From contig NZ_RZNC01000001.1 in NCBI RefSeq assembly GCF_004078655.1, positions 434,001-498,000 of the forward strand: a DNA stretch of 64,000 nt. The letters are read 5' to 3'. Within the stretch, counting starts at the first letter, position 1; every line of letters begins with the position of its first letter. The notes under the pieces were generated by a model. It had not been told where the DNA came from. It searched no databases and was given only the letters and a program-made list of their open reading frames with translations. The DNA is from Labedella populi. Lineage in GTDB: Bacteria > Actinomycetota > Actinomycetes > Actinomycetales > Microbacteriaceae. A program made the translations under genes and the position numbers. Shown piece by piece: positions 24,860 to 33,803 of this stretch.

Positions 24860-24940
24860 CTCGATGGCGGGGTGGAGGAGCTCAGAGGCGATGTCCGATT
24901 TCCGCTAGCCCTGCACACTCGTGTGAGGCAGGCTGAGGTC

Positions 24941-26467
24941 ATGGACTTCTGTGAGCGGTATCGCGTGATCGAGTCGCGCGACGCGCGGTTCGACGGTCGC
25001 TTCGTGACCGCGGTCCGCTCCACGGGCATCTACTGCCGCCCGAGCTGCCCCGCCCGCACGCCCAAGGCCGCCAACGTCACCTTCTACCCCACGAGCGCCG
25101 CCGCGCACCTCGCCGGCTTCCGCGCGTGCAAGCGGTGCTTGCCCGAGGCGACTCCCGGCAGCCCCGAATGGAACCTGCGCGAGGACGCAGCGGCCCGGGC
25201 CATGCGACTCATCGCCGACGGCGTCGTGGAGCGGGAGGGAGTCGACGGTCTGTCCCGCCGGCTCGGGTACTCGACGCGGCAGCTCAACCGCATCCTCGTC
25301 GCCGAACTCGGCGCCGGGGCCATCGCCCTCGCTCGAGCGCAGCGCGCCCAGAACGCGCGGGCTCTCATCACGGGGACGACCATGCCGATGGCCGACGTGG
25401 CGTTCGCCGCCGGCTTCTCGAGCATCCGGCAGTTCAACGACACCGTCTCCGAGGTCTTCGACCTCACCCCCTCCGCTCTGCGAGCCCGCTCGAGCGCGGG
25501 GCGGAATGCCGTGCCAGAGGCGGCCGGATCGATCCGGCTCTCGCTGCCGTACCGCGAGCCGCTCGACGTCGACGGCCTCTTCGGGTGGTTCACGCCGCGC
25601 GCCGTGCCGGGGATGGAGCTCTCGTCCGCCCGGAGGTACGCCCGCACGGTCCGCCTCCCCAAGGGCGCGGCCTTCGTCGACCTGAGCGCGCTCGAGCGCG
25701 TCACAGGCCGCCCACGGATCGACGCCCTCGTGCGCTTCGAGAACCTCGGCGACCTGCCGGCCCTCCTCGGCCGGGTCCGGCGCCTGCTCGATCTCGACGC
25801 CGACCCCGCCGCGGTCGACGACGTACTCGCTCGAGACGCACGACTGCGCTCCGCGGTGGAGCGGGTGCCCGGCATCCGCGTGCCCGGTGCGCTCGATGCG
25901 GGCGAGATGCTCATGCGCGCGCTCCTCGGCCAGCAAGTGACGGTCTCCTCCGCGCGCACGCAGCTCACGCGGCTCGTCGAGGCGCTCGGCGAGCAGGTGT
26001 CGGCGGCGGTCGCGCCGCCCGGCGATACAGGGACCGCGTGGCGGTTGTTCCCCCGGCCCCAGGCGATCGCGGAGCACGCCCACGAGGTCCTCCGCGGACC
26101 CGCCGCACGGACGGACACCGTGCGTCGCGTCGCCGCAGCACTCGCCGATGGTTCGCTCGCCATCGGCCTCGCCGATACGCGCGACGACGTCACCGAACGC
26201 CTCACCGCGATCCGCGGCATCGGCCCCTGGACGGCCGACTACGTGGTCCTCCGGGCGCTGAGCCACCCCGATGTGTTCGTGCGGAGCGACGTCGCGATCC
26301 GTGCCGGCGCGCGTGCCCTCGGTTTCCCGGACACCGACCGGGGGCTCGGCGCGGACGCCGCCGCCTTCGCCCCGTGGCGGAGCTACTTCTCCCTGCATCT
26401 CTGGCGGGCGGCCACGGATGCGCCGCCGCGCCGCCCCGCACCACCCCGACGGAAGGACATCGAATGA
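24941..26467 (+). CDS. Ada-like/AlkA fusion: 3-methyladenine DNA glycosylase
   Basis: A 508-residue fusion. The N-terminal Ada zinc domain has the four cysteines Cys32, Cys36, Cys63 and Cys66 (GIYCRPSC, RACKRC) that include the methyl-phosphotriester acceptor. An AraC-type helix-turn-helix follows (about 80-185, MPMADVAFAAGFSSIRQFND). The C-terminal half is AlkA: AlkA_N, then the HhH-GPD with AIRGIGPWTADYVVLRALS and the catalytic Asp in DVFVRSDVAIR. It can sense alkylation, regulate and excise bases. It overlaps the ogt gene by 4 bp. Confidence 0.92.
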   Translation: MDFCERYRVIESRDARFDGRFVTAVRSTGIYCRPSCPARTPKAANVTFYPTSAAAHLAGFRACKRCLPEATPGSPEWNLREDAAARAMRLIADGVVEREGVDGLSRRLGYSTRQLNRILVAELGAGAIALARAQRAQNARALITGTTMPMADVAFAAGFSSIRQFNDTVSEVFDLTPSALRARSSAGRNAVPEAAGSIRLSLPYREPLDVDGLFGWFTPRAVPGMELSSARRYARTVRLPKGAAFVDLSALERVTGRPRIDALVRFENLGDLPALLGRVRRLLDLDADPAAVDDVLARDARLRSAVERVPGIRVPGALDAGEMLMRALLGQQVTVSSARTQLTRLVEALGEQVSAAVAPPGDTGTAWRLFPRPQAIAEHAHEVLRGPAARTDTVRRVAAALADGSLAIGLADTRDDVTERLTAIRGIGPWTADYVVLRALSHPDVFVRSDVAIRAGARALGFPDTDRGLGADAAAFAPWRSYFSLHLWRAATDAPPRRPAPPRRKDIE

Positions 26468-26973
26468 CCGCGACAGCCGTCGTGCACACGATCGACACGC
26501 CCGATGGGGCGTTCACACTGCTCGAGGACGAGGTCGGGCGGGTGCTCTCATCCGGGTGGACGGACTCCGCGGAAGCGGTGCTCGCGCGACTCTCCGTGCG
26601 GAACCGGCCGGAGATCGCGCGTGGCGTCGCTCGGAACGCGAGCGCGGTGGAGGCCTATTACGCGGGTGAGGTGAGAGCGATCGACGCGGTGCCCGTTCGG
26701 CACTTCGGGACGGAACTGCAGAGCGTCGCGTGGGCGGAACTGCGCCGGATCGCGGCGGGCGTTCCGATCACGTATACCGAACTCGCGACGCGCACGGGCA
26801 ACGCCCGCGCCGTCCGCGCCGCCGCGAGTGCGTGCGCCCGCAACGCCCCGGCGCTCTTCGTGCCGTGTCACCGCGTCGTCAACTCCGCCGGCGGCCTCGC
26901 GGGCTTCGCGTGGGGCATCCCCGTGAAGCGTGCGCTCCTCGCGCGAGAAGCATACGCCGTCCTCGGTCCCTGA
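26464..26973 (+). CDS. ogt: methylated-DNA--protein-cysteine methyltransferase
   Basis: A 169-residue O6-alkylguanine-DNA alkyltransferase with the acceptor motif PCHRVV (Cys135), preceded by GVPITYTELATRTGN and ARAVRAAASACARNAPALFV, the helix-turn-helix that flips the damaged base. It directly reverses O6-methylguanine in a suicide reaction. ATG 26464 overlaps the alkA stop by 4 bp, so both repair genes are translated together. Confidence 0.94.
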   Translation: MTATAVVHTIDTPDGAFTLLEDEVGRVLSSGWTDSAEAVLARLSVRNRPEIARGVARNASAVEAYYAGEVRAIDAVPVRHFGTELQSVAWAELRRIAAGVPITYTELATRTGNARAVRAAASACARNAPALFVPCHRVVNSAGGLAGFAWGIPVKRALLAREAYAVLGP

Positions 26974-27045
26974 AACGTGGGGACTGCGGTCTGCCGTGAC
27001 GCGCTCCGACAGGCTCCGCGATCGGGACGGCGTTTCCCCGCCACC

Positions 27046-27489
27046 TCAGGAGGAGAGCGACAGCGTGTCCTCGAACGCGACCCAGCCGAGCATCGCGCAC
27101 TTCACACGGGCGACGTACCGCGAGACGCCCTCGAGCGCCGCGGCGTCGCCGAGCGGCTCGTCGTCCTCGACGCCCTCGCCCTTCGAGCGCATGAGCTCCC
27201 GGAACAGTGCGATGCGCTCGCGAGCCTCGGAGCGTGTGAGCCCGGGGACGAGCTCCGAGAGCAACGACGCCGACGCCATCGAGATGGAGCAGCCGGCGCC
27301 CTCCCACGAGATCCGCTCGATCGTGTCGTCGGCCGCGAGGTGCAGGCGCAGCGTGATCTCGTCGCCGCACGTCGGATTCAGCTGATGCGACTCCGCGGCA
27401 CCGCCCTCGGCGAGGCCGAAGCCCTTCTTCCGCTTCGAGTGGTCGAGGATGACCTGCTGGTACAGGTTCGCGAGTTCGGGGGAGCCCAT
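27046..27489 (-). CDS. sufU: SufU Fe-S assembly protein
   Basis: A 147-residue SufU/NifU-like protein with zinc-site residues Cys41 and Asp43 (NPTCGDE), Cys67 (GAGCSISMAS) and Cys131 (VKCAMLGW), plus the SufU-specific insertion around residues 92-120. It takes persulfide sulfur from SufS. ATG 27489 overlaps the sufS stop (TGATG), so the two are translationally coupled. Confidence 0.95.
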   Translation of the reverse strand: MGSPELANLYQQVILDHSKRKKGFGLAEGGAAESHQLNPTCGDEITLRLHLAADDTIERISWEGAGCSISMASASLLSELVPGLTRSEARERIALFRELMRSKGEGVEDDEPLGDAAALEGVSRYVARVKCAMLGWVAFEDTLSLSS

Positions 27490-28829
27490 CACGCCTCCCC
27501 GAAGAAGGACCGCACGCCCGCAACACCCTCGAGGAACGCATCGACGTCTGCCGTCGTGTTGTAGAGGTAGGTGCTCGCGCGCGTCGAGGCCGTGACACCG
27601 AGGCGGCGGTGGAGTGGCTGCGCGCAGTGGTGGCCCACGCGGGCGGCGATGCCGCGGTCGTCGAGGTACTGCCCGACGTCGTGGGCGTGGACGCCCTCGA
27701 CGTCGATCGCGGCGAGTCCGGTGCGACGATCCGCGTCGAGCGGCCCGAGTACCCGCACGCCCCGAATGTCGGCGAGCCCGGCGAGGAGGCGCTCGCCGAG
27801 CGACCGCTCGTGCGCGGCGATCCCGTCCATCCCGACGGCGCGCAGGTATCGGACGGCCTCAGCGAGTGCGATCACCTGTGACACGCGTTGCGTGCCCGCC
27901 TCGAACCGTTGCGGCGCGGGCAGGTACTCGGACTTCTCCATCGTGACGGTCGTGATCATCGAACCACCCGTGAGGAACGGCGGCATCGTGTTCAGCAGTT
28001 CGCGCCTGCCGTAGAGGGCGCCGATGCCCGTCGGAGCGAGCATCTTGTGACCGGAGAACACGGCGAAGTCCACGTCGAGCGCGTCGAGGTCGAGCGGCAG
28101 GTGCGGAGCGGACTGGCAGGCGTCGAGGACGACGAGCGCGCCGACGGCGTGGGCCATCCGGACGAGGTCCGCGACGGGGCTGATCGCACCCGTGACATTC
28201 GACACATGAGTGAACGCGACGAGGCGGGTACGCTCACCGATGACGGCGGCGGCGGCCTCGGCGGTGATGACACCCTCGTCGTCGACCGGAACGAAGCGGA
28301 GCGTCGCACCGGTGCGGAAGGCGAGCTCCTGCCACGGCACGAGGTTCGAGTGGTGCTCCGCCTCGGTGATGACGATCTCGTCGCCCGCTCCCAGGCGGAA
28401 GCGTTCGGCGGCCTCTCCGCCGCGACCGGCGCTCGCGTTCGAGAACGCGTACGCGATGAGGTTGAGGCCTTCGGTCGCGTTCGAGGTCCACACGATCTCG
28501 TCATCGCGTGCGCCGACGAAATCGGCGACGGTGACCCGGGCATCCTCGTAGAGCTCGGTCGCGGCTGCGGCGAGCGAGTGCGCGCCACGGTGCACGGCCG
28601 CGTTCGTCGTTTCCAGGTAGCGGCGTTCCGCGTCGAGGACGACGGACGGCTTCTGCGAGGTGGCACCCGAATCGAGGTAGACGAGCGGGTGACCGTTGAC
28701 CGACTGGTGCAGCGCAGGGAAGTCGCCTCTGAGGCGGAGGGCTTCCTCGTCGCCGAGGATGTCGGCGCGAGGGGCTCCCGTCGTGGGAGTCCCGGCCGGG
28801 GGCGTCTCGGAGGAATCGTGGATCGTCAC
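27489..28829 (-). CDS. sufS: cysteine desulfurase SufS
   Basis: A 446-residue PLP enzyme with N-terminal features LRGDFPALHQSVNGHPLVYL and DSGATSQKP, His in ITEAEHHSN, the PLP lysine in FSGHKMLAPTG, and the catalytic Cys loop RVGHHCAQPLHRR. It releases sulfur from cysteine for Fe-S clusters. GTG 28829 has no spaced ribosome binding site but lies six bases after GACAAT, a likely -10, so it is probably leaderless. It heads the sufS-sufU pair; other suf genes are not in the window. Confidence 0.93.
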   Translation of the reverse strand: MTIHDSSETPPAGTPTTGAPRADILGDEEALRLRGDFPALHQSVNGHPLVYLDSGATSQKPSVVLDAERRYLETTNAAVHRGAHSLAAAATELYEDARVTVADFVGARDDEIVWTSNATEGLNLIAYAFSNASAGRGGEAAERFRLGAGDEIVITEAEHHSNLVPWQELAFRTGATLRFVPVDDEGVITAEAAAAVIGERTRLVAFTHVSNVTGAISPVADLVRMAHAVGALVVLDACQSAPHLPLDLDALDVDFAVFSGHKMLAPTGIGALYGRRELLNTMPPFLTGGSMITTVTMEKSEYLPAPQRFEAGTQRVSQVIALAEAVRYLRAVGMDGIAAHERSLGERLLAGLADIRGVRVLGPLDADRRTGLAAIDVEGVHAHDVGQYLDDRGIAARVGHHCAQPLHRRLGVTASTRASTYLYNTTADVDAFLEGVAGVRSFFGEA

Positions 28830-28983
28830 TCCTCTATTGTCCGACGGAATCCGCGAGGAGGTGCCGATGGACGGGAACCGTCCACGAGGAGAGGACAGCC
28901 GGCTCGGCTGCGGAACGCGATCGGTAGGCTCGACGGATGACACTCAGCGGTACCGATGTAGGGCCCCTTGCCGGGCGTCAACG

Positions 28984-29943
28984 ATGAAGGTCGCCGCCTT
29001 CGCGGGTCTGACGGCCGCCGGGCTGGCGCTCGTCGTCGCCGCGGTGATCCTCCTCGACGGTGCTGGGCAGCCGGCAGGGGCCCTTGCGCTCGCGAGCATT
29101 CTCGCGCTCTGGGCAGTCGGGCTCTTCTCCGCCGTCGTCCTGCTCGGGGACTGGTGGGATCCACGCGCGGCCGTCGGGCGGAGCGACCGACGCCGGTTCT
29201 TCTCCGCAGTCGCGTTCATCGGTGTGCTCGCCGCGCTCCTGCTCGCCGTGCAGTTCGCCTCGGACGGCGTGCCGCCGGCCGTCGTCTCGGGCCTGCTCGT
29301 CGCGGCGTTCAGTTACGTCGCTCTCGCCGTCGCGGTCGGCCGCATCGTGCGTCGGCGTGCCGACCTCCGCGAGTTTCAGGAGCCCGCCGATGCGCCCGCG
29401 ATGTGGCTGCGTGATCTCACGCGTCACCGTGCGGGGAACGTCGCCCTGTGGTTCGCCATCGTCCTCATCGCCGGCGTCGCCGTGACGGTCCTGGTCGATC
29501 AGGTGCTGCTCATGGAGGCGGGCAGCGTGTTCCTCTCGGTGAGCATCGCCGTGAGCCTCGCGTCGCTCGTCGCCACGATCGCGTGCGCGACCGTGGGAAT
29601 GAACCTGTACGGTCCCGTGCGTGATCTGCTCGGTTCCGATCGGCAGCGGAACCGGCGGATCCGGCGTGCGGTTCTCGGCCGTCGGCCGGTCGAGCTGTCG
29701 GAGGAGGAGCGCGAGCTCGCGGTCGCCTACGCGCCCTTCGCCGCCGAGGTGACCGCGTGGAATTCGGCGCAGAACGTCTTCCTCATCACGGCGATCCTCG
29801 CGCAGAATCTGCTGCGAATCGCGGATCCGGTCGCCCTCGTGGTGTCGCTGGCACTCGTCCTGGTGATCGCGATCACCCTCCCCCTGTCGTTGCGGGAGGT
29901 CGCGCGGGCGCGGCGCTTCACCGCGGAGAGCGCCGCTCGGTAG
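28984..29943 (+). CDS. integral membrane protein of unknown function
   Basis: A 319-residue hydrophobic protein with about eight membrane helices in pairs (around residues 5-25, 33-55, 75-92, 100-118, 155-175, 183-205, 265-285, 290-310), separated by basic loops such as SDRRRFFSA and RQRNRRIRRAVLGRR. The loop EERELAVAYAPFAAEVTAWN is conserved-looking. ATG 28984 has weak upstream signals. It is divergent from sufS. The family is not recognised. Confidence 0.7.
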   Translation: MKVAAFAGLTAAGLALVVAAVILLDGAGQPAGALALASILALWAVGLFSAVVLLGDWWDPRAAVGRSDRRRFFSAVAFIGVLAALLLAVQFASDGVPPAVVSGLLVAAFSYVALAVAVGRIVRRRADLREFQEPADAPAMWLRDLTRHRAGNVALWFAIVLIAGVAVTVLVDQVLLMEAGSVFLSVSIAVSLASLVATIACATVGMNLYGPVRDLLGSDRQRNRRIRRAVLGRRPVELSEEERELAVAYAPFAAEVTAWNSAQNVFLITAILAQNLLRIADPVALVVSLALVLVIAITLPLSLREVARARRFTAESAAR

Positions 29944-29989
29944 CCCCCGAACGGAGTCGGGGTCGGAGGGCATCGGTTAGCCTGAATCG

Positions 29990-31672
29990 ATGCCCTCCCG
30001 CGTCGTCCCCCGGTTCCTCCTCGCCTCGATCGCCACGATCGGGGTGGTCGCGTTCGCCGGATGCACCTCGGTGCCGGAGCCGGACGAGCGCCGAGCGGAG
30101 GTCGTGACGACGCAGCCGGTCGAGGGCGCCTCCGTCGTCGCGGACAGCGACCCCGTCGTGCGGGCCGTGGAGACGAGTCGGCTCCTGTTCGAGTCCGCCC
30201 CGGCCGTCGTCGTGTCGCCGGCCGGCGACGCGGAGGCGACGTTGCTTTCGGCGCACGTGGCTGTCGAGCTCGGTGTCCCTCTGCTCCTCGACGACGGAGC
30301 CGACGGTGCTGCGCCCGTCGATTCCGCCGTCCCCGAGACGTCGGCATCGGCACCCGTGACCGGTAATGCGGTCGCGGAGGAGATCGAGCGGCTCGGCGCA
30401 TCCACGGTCGTCGCCGTCGGGAACATCGGTGGGGGACAGTTCGACGGTCTCGACATCATCGCGAGTGACGCGGATGCGCAAGCGTTGAGCGATGCGACCG
30501 GCACATCGCTGGCGGCGGACCCCGCCGCGGCGTCGATCCCCGCCCTCGCGGAACTCGCCGTCCCCGACCGGTCGAAGACGACGTCGTCATCGTCGACCGA
30601 CCCTCCGCTCGATCCGATGCCCGTGCCGGCTGCACCCCTGAAGTCGACGATCGCGCTCACGACGGACGCCCCGTCGGACGCGGCCTCTCTCGCGACCGCG
30701 CGCGCGGCGGGAGTCCCGGCGGTCGTGCTCCCCGCCGACGCGCCGGATCCACTCCGCTCCTCCGAGACGATCGCCGCGCTGCACGAGGCGGGCGCCGCTT
30801 CGACGCTCCTGCTCGGTGAGGCGTTCGGCTCTCTCCCCGATCCTGCGTGGTCGGTGCGGTCGGCCGCGTCCGGAACCCAACTGCCCGGCGGTGGTCAGCA
30901 TCTCTTCGCCGACCGGCTGTTCGTCGCCCTCTACGGCGCTCCCGGCGCCCCGGTCCTCGGCGTCCTCGGCGAGCAGGATGTGGCCGCGACGATCGAGCGT
31001 GCGAAGAAGGTTTCGGCGTCGTACGACGACCTCACCGAGAAGACCGTCGTCCCGACCCTCGAGATCATCGCGACGGTCGCGGCCGGCGCGGAGGGAGCTG
31101 ACGGCAACTTCTCGAACGAGTTACCGTCCGAACGGCTCGAGCCCTACATCGACGCCGCTGCCGAGGCGGGCGTGTACGTCGTGATCGACCTGCAACCGGG
31201 ACGGACCGACTTCCTCACCCAGGCGAAGCTCTACGAGAGCCTCCTCGTGAAGCCGAACGTGGGCCTCGCGCTCGATCCCGAGTGGAGGCTCGAGCCCGGG
31301 GAGCGTCACCTCACGCAGATCGGCTCCGTCACGGCGGCGGAGGTGAACTCCGTCTCCGACTGGCTCGCCGCCCTCGTCGAGCGAGACGGCCTCCCGCCGA
31401 AGATGCTCGTCCTCCACCAGTTCCGGCTCGACATGATCCAGGACCGTCAGGACGTCGACACCTCCCACCCGCAGCTCGAGCTCCTCATCCACGCCGACGG
31501 ACAGGGCGGCCAGCCGGACAAGCAGGCGACCTGGCGGGCGCTGCACACCGGAGCGCCGGAGGGCATCGCGTGGGGGTGGAAGAACTTCTACGACGAGGAC
31601 CTCCCGATGCTCGCTCCCGAGCAGACGATGCGCGAGGTCTCCCCCCAGCCCGACCTCATCACCTATCAGTAG
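29990..31672 (+). CDS. cell-wall-binding-repeat-type lipoprotein
   Basis: A 560-residue protein with lipobox VVAFAGC (Cys25). Residues about 55-330 have alternating alpha/beta units like cell-wall-binding repeat 2 (PAVVVSPAGDAEATLLSAHV, STVVAVGNIGGG, AGVPAVVLPADAP). The C-terminal 230 residues look like a TIM-barrel-type domain: YVVIDLQPGRTDFLTQAKLY, GLALDPEWRL, MLVLHQFRLDMIQDR. No catalytic residues can be assigned. ATG 29990 lies six bases after TAGCCT, so it is probably leaderless. It is a surface protein of unknown job. Confidence 0.65.
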   Translation: MPSRVVPRFLLASIATIGVVAFAGCTSVPEPDERRAEVVTTQPVEGASVVADSDPVVRAVETSRLLFESAPAVVVSPAGDAEATLLSAHVAVELGVPLLLDDGADGAAPVDSAVPETSASAPVTGNAVAEEIERLGASTVVAVGNIGGGQFDGLDIIASDADAQALSDATGTSLAADPAAASIPALAELAVPDRSKTTSSSSTDPPLDPMPVPAAPLKSTIALTTDAPSDAASLATARAAGVPAVVLPADAPDPLRSSETIAALHEAGAASTLLLGEAFGSLPDPAWSVRSAASGTQLPGGGQHLFADRLFVALYGAPGAPVLGVLGEQDVAATIERAKKVSASYDDLTEKTVVPTLEIIATVAAGAEGADGNFSNELPSERLEPYIDAAAEAGVYVVIDLQPGRTDFLTQAKLYESLLVKPNVGLALDPEWRLEPGERHLTQIGSVTAAEVNSVSDWLAALVERDGLPPKMLVLHQFRLDMIQDRQDVDTSHPQLELLIHADGQGGQPDKQATWRALHTGAPEGIAWGWKNFYDEDLPMLAPEQTMREVSPQPDLITYQ

Positions 31673-31721
31673 GGTTGCGCGTCCGCCGTCCTCGCGACGA
31701 TGCGGGCAGAGAGAGCCGATC

Positions 31722-31829
31722 ACAGGTTCGCGACCATCCGTTCGAGGGTCTTCGGTGCGACGCGCAGCAAAGGCGGAATGAGTCGCGTCTGGCCGGGGAG
31801 CGCCATCGGGCGACGGCGGCGGAGGGCGT
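31722..31829 (-). pseudogene. C-terminal remnant of a short-chain dehydrogenase
   Basis: Minus-strand translation ends RRRRPMALPGQTRLIPPLLR, VAPKTLERMVANL and a stop at 31722. This matches the C-terminal tail of certain SDR oxidoreductases. No upstream part remains; the toxin-antitoxin pair has apparently taken its place. Confidence 0.45.
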
Positions 31830-31830
31830 G

Positions 31831-31852
31831 ATGGTGTCACCCGTGATACCAT
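31831..31852. promoter_or_regulatory. operator/promoter of the toxin-antitoxin pair
   Basis: ATGGTGTCA-CCCG-TGATACCAT is an inverted repeat (8 of 9 bases matching). Its right arm contains the -10 hexamer TACCAT seven bases before the antitoxin ATG, so the transcript is probably leaderless and the palindrome is well placed for autorepression by the antitoxin. Confidence 0.6.
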
Positions 31853-31859
31853 CGTCGTC

Positions 31860-32063
31860 ATGGCCATGACATTGCGTCTGACGGACGCCGAGACGGACGC
31901 CCTTCGTCGTCGCGCCGAGTTCGAGTCCCGGTCGATGCAGGACGTCGCTCGGGAAGCGGTGCGTGAGTACGTCGAGAGGCACAGCCACGACGACCTCATC
32001 GATCGCGTGCTCGACGAAGAACTTCCCCGATACGCGGAGGCGCTCGAGCGGCTCGCTCAGTGA
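31860..32063 (+). CDS. ribbon-helix-helix antitoxin
   Basis: A 67-residue protein with a CopG/Arc-type fold: the strand MTLRLTDAETDAL, helix RRRAEFESRSMQDVAREAVR, and an acidic C-terminal tail DLIDRVLDEELPRYAEALER that would wrap the toxin. It has no separate ribosome binding site (leaderless); ATG 31866 is an alternative. The toxin gene begins 4 bp inside its end. This order and size are typical of RHH/Doc modules. Confidence 0.88.
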   Translation: MAMTLRLTDAETDALRRRAEFESRSMQDVAREAVREYVERHSHDDLIDRVLDEELPRYAEALERLAQ

Positions 32064-32437
32064 TCTATCTCTCGCTACGGGACCTGCAACGAATCGCCGA
32101 GAGGACCATCGGTCCCGATGTCCGGATTCGCGACGCCGGTCTCCTCGAATCTGCGTGTGCTCGTCCGCAGACGACCGTTCTCGGCGCTGACGCGTATCCG
32201 ACGCTCGCCGAGAAGGCCGCGGCGCTCGTGCACTCTCTCGCGAAGAATCACCCGCTCGTCGACGGCAACAAGCGGCTGGCTCTCGCCGGCCTCATCGTGT
32301 TCCTCGGAGTCAACGGGCGACGCCTGACGTGGTCGAACGACGAGGCATACGACTTCATCGTGGATGTCGCGGAGGGGCGAGTCGATGAGGTCACCCCGAT
32401 GGCCGCGCGCATCGAGGAGGGAAGTGTCGACCGCTGA
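32060..32437 (+). CDS. doc: Doc/Fic-family toxin
   Basis: A 125-residue Fic-fold protein with the death-on-curing motif HPLVDGNKRLA (His64 to Arg72), the catalytic loop that transfers phosphate or nucleotide to a target such as EF-Tu in Doc proteins. The upstream SAKN and following ALAGLIVFLGVNGRRL are family-like. GTG 32060 overlaps the antitoxin stop by 4 bp. The second residue of the motif is Pro, as in classical Doc homologues. It is neutralised by the partner antitoxin; activity not shown. Confidence 0.9.
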   Translation: MIYLSLRDLQRIAERTIGPDVRIRDAGLLESACARPQTTVLGADAYPTLAEKAAALVHSLAKNHPLVDGNKRLALAGLIVFLGVNGRRLTWSNDEAYDFIVDVAEGRVDEVTPMAARIEEGSVDR

Positions 32438-32663
32438 CGACGCTGGGGCATTATCATCGCCGCCGTCGCCTATCCGGGGTGCAGCTGATTTCCTCCGGAC
32501 CCATCTGCCTCCGGGGAGATGCTCAGGTCCGCGGACGGTATCGCAGGGCGACCGCCCCTGATGGGAACTCCCGTACGTGACCATCCGGGCCGCCGCACAC
32601 ACCGGTGTCACACTGGTCGTCGTCACACCCGGTAGCGTCGGGCCGAGGGAAGGGGACGAGCAT

Positions 32664-33182
32664 ATGCGTCCACTGGTGCTGTCGGGCGGCCCCGCGGCCG
32701 GCAAGTCGACGTGTGGTCGCCGCTTAGCCGAAGAGCACGCACGAGCCGCCTTCATCGATGCCGATGACATTCGGCAACTCGTCGTCGCGGGAGGAGCGAC
32801 CCTGTGGAGTGGGCCCGACGGTCGGGACCAGCATCTCCTCGGCGTCCGCAACGTCGCTGCTCTGGCGCGCAACCTCGCTGCAGTCGGTTTCGTGATCACC
32901 GTCGCGGATGTCGTCACCGAGGAAGCCTTGGCCGCCTACCGTGCCGAGCTCCCCGATTGTCTGGTGGTCCATCTCTCGCTACCGCTGGAGGAGGCGCGGA
33001 ATCGCGCTGCGACTCGCCCCGTCTATCTCACGGACGACGAGTTCGACTATCTGCATGACCTTCTGTCGTCACCCCCGGAAGTCGACGTCGTGGTGGACGT
33101 CACCGGCCTGACCGTCGATGAGCAGACGGATGCGATTCGGCGTGCCTGGACGTCGGCGTCGCTGTCGGGGCGCACGGCGTGA
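32664..33182 (+). CDS. P-loop kinase-like protein 1
   Basis: A 172-residue AAA_33-type nucleotide kinase-like protein. Walker A SGGPAAGKST is at the N terminus, an acidic D-D pair in AFIDADDIRQL follows, and the LID-like segment RNRAATRPVYLTDDEFDYL lies near residue 125. Members phosphorylate small molecules or sugars or antibiotics; no substrate can be assigned. ATG 32664 follows GAAGGGGACGAG. It overlaps the start of a second, different P-loop kinase gene, so the two are cotranscribed. Confidence 0.75.
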   Translation: MRPLVLSGGPAAGKSTCGRRLAEEHARAAFIDADDIRQLVVAGGATLWSGPDGRDQHLLGVRNVAALARNLAAVGFVITVADVVTEEALAAYRAELPDCLVVHLSLPLEEARNRAATRPVYLTDDEFDYLHDLLSSPPEVDVVVDVTGLTVDEQTDAIRRAWTSASLSGRTA

Positions 33183-33742
33183 TGGACACCGCGATTCCGC
33201 TCGCGCTCGTCATCGTCGTCGGCCCGCAGGCTTCCGGCAAAAGCACGGTGGCCGCCGCGCTCGCTGCAGAGCTGCGCCGCCGGGGCGAACGAGCGGCGCT
33301 CGTCGAACTCGATCAGATCGCGGCGATGGCTCTCCCGACGCTTCCGAACTGGGAGGCAGCGCACCGCATCTTTGAGACCACCGTCGGGCTCTGGGCGCGT
33401 ACCGGATTGACGTGCGTCATCGCGGAAGGGTCCGGGTCGGAGGACGAGGTGTCGCGCCTCCGTCGCCAGGCTCCGAGCGGTGCGGTGATCGTCGTCGTCG
33501 TGACGACAGTCACGCTCGAGGCGGCATTCGCTCGGGCTCACATGGACCCCACGAGGGGAATCTCGCGGGAGTGGGACTTCCTCAACGGGGTCTACGAGAA
33601 GTGGGCCGACGAGCTCGTTCGGATCGGTCCCGACGTGGTCATCGACACGAGTCGACTCACCGTCGAACAAGGCGTTCGGCGCACGATCTCTCGAATACAG
33701 TCGGCGCGGTTCGGGCCAGACTCGCTTGGCCCGAACTCCTGA
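33182..33742 (+). CDS. P-loop kinase-like protein 2
   Basis: A 186-residue AAA_33/AAA_18-like protein. Walker A GPQASGKSTV is at residues about 13-22, an acidic ELDQIAAM follows, and a C-terminal stretch TRGISREWDFLNGVYEKWAD may form the lid. Starts are GTG 33179 or ATG 33182, both overlapping the first kinase gene's stop. The two proteins share only the P-loop fold, not close sequence, so they are not a recent duplication. Substrate unknown. Confidence 0.72.
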   Translation: MDTAIPLALVIVVGPQASGKSTVAAALAAELRRRGERAALVELDQIAAMALPTLPNWEAAHRIFETTVGLWARTGLTCVIAEGSGSEDEVSRLRRQAPSGAVIVVVVTTVTLEAAFARAHMDPTRGISREWDFLNGVYEKWADELVRIGPDVVIDTSRLTVEQGVRRTISRIQSARFGPDSLGPNS

Positions 33743-33803
33743 CTGTTCGGTGATCTGAGATGTTCACGAAGCCGTCGGAACAAGACCACCCGGCCGCTCG
33801 GAC

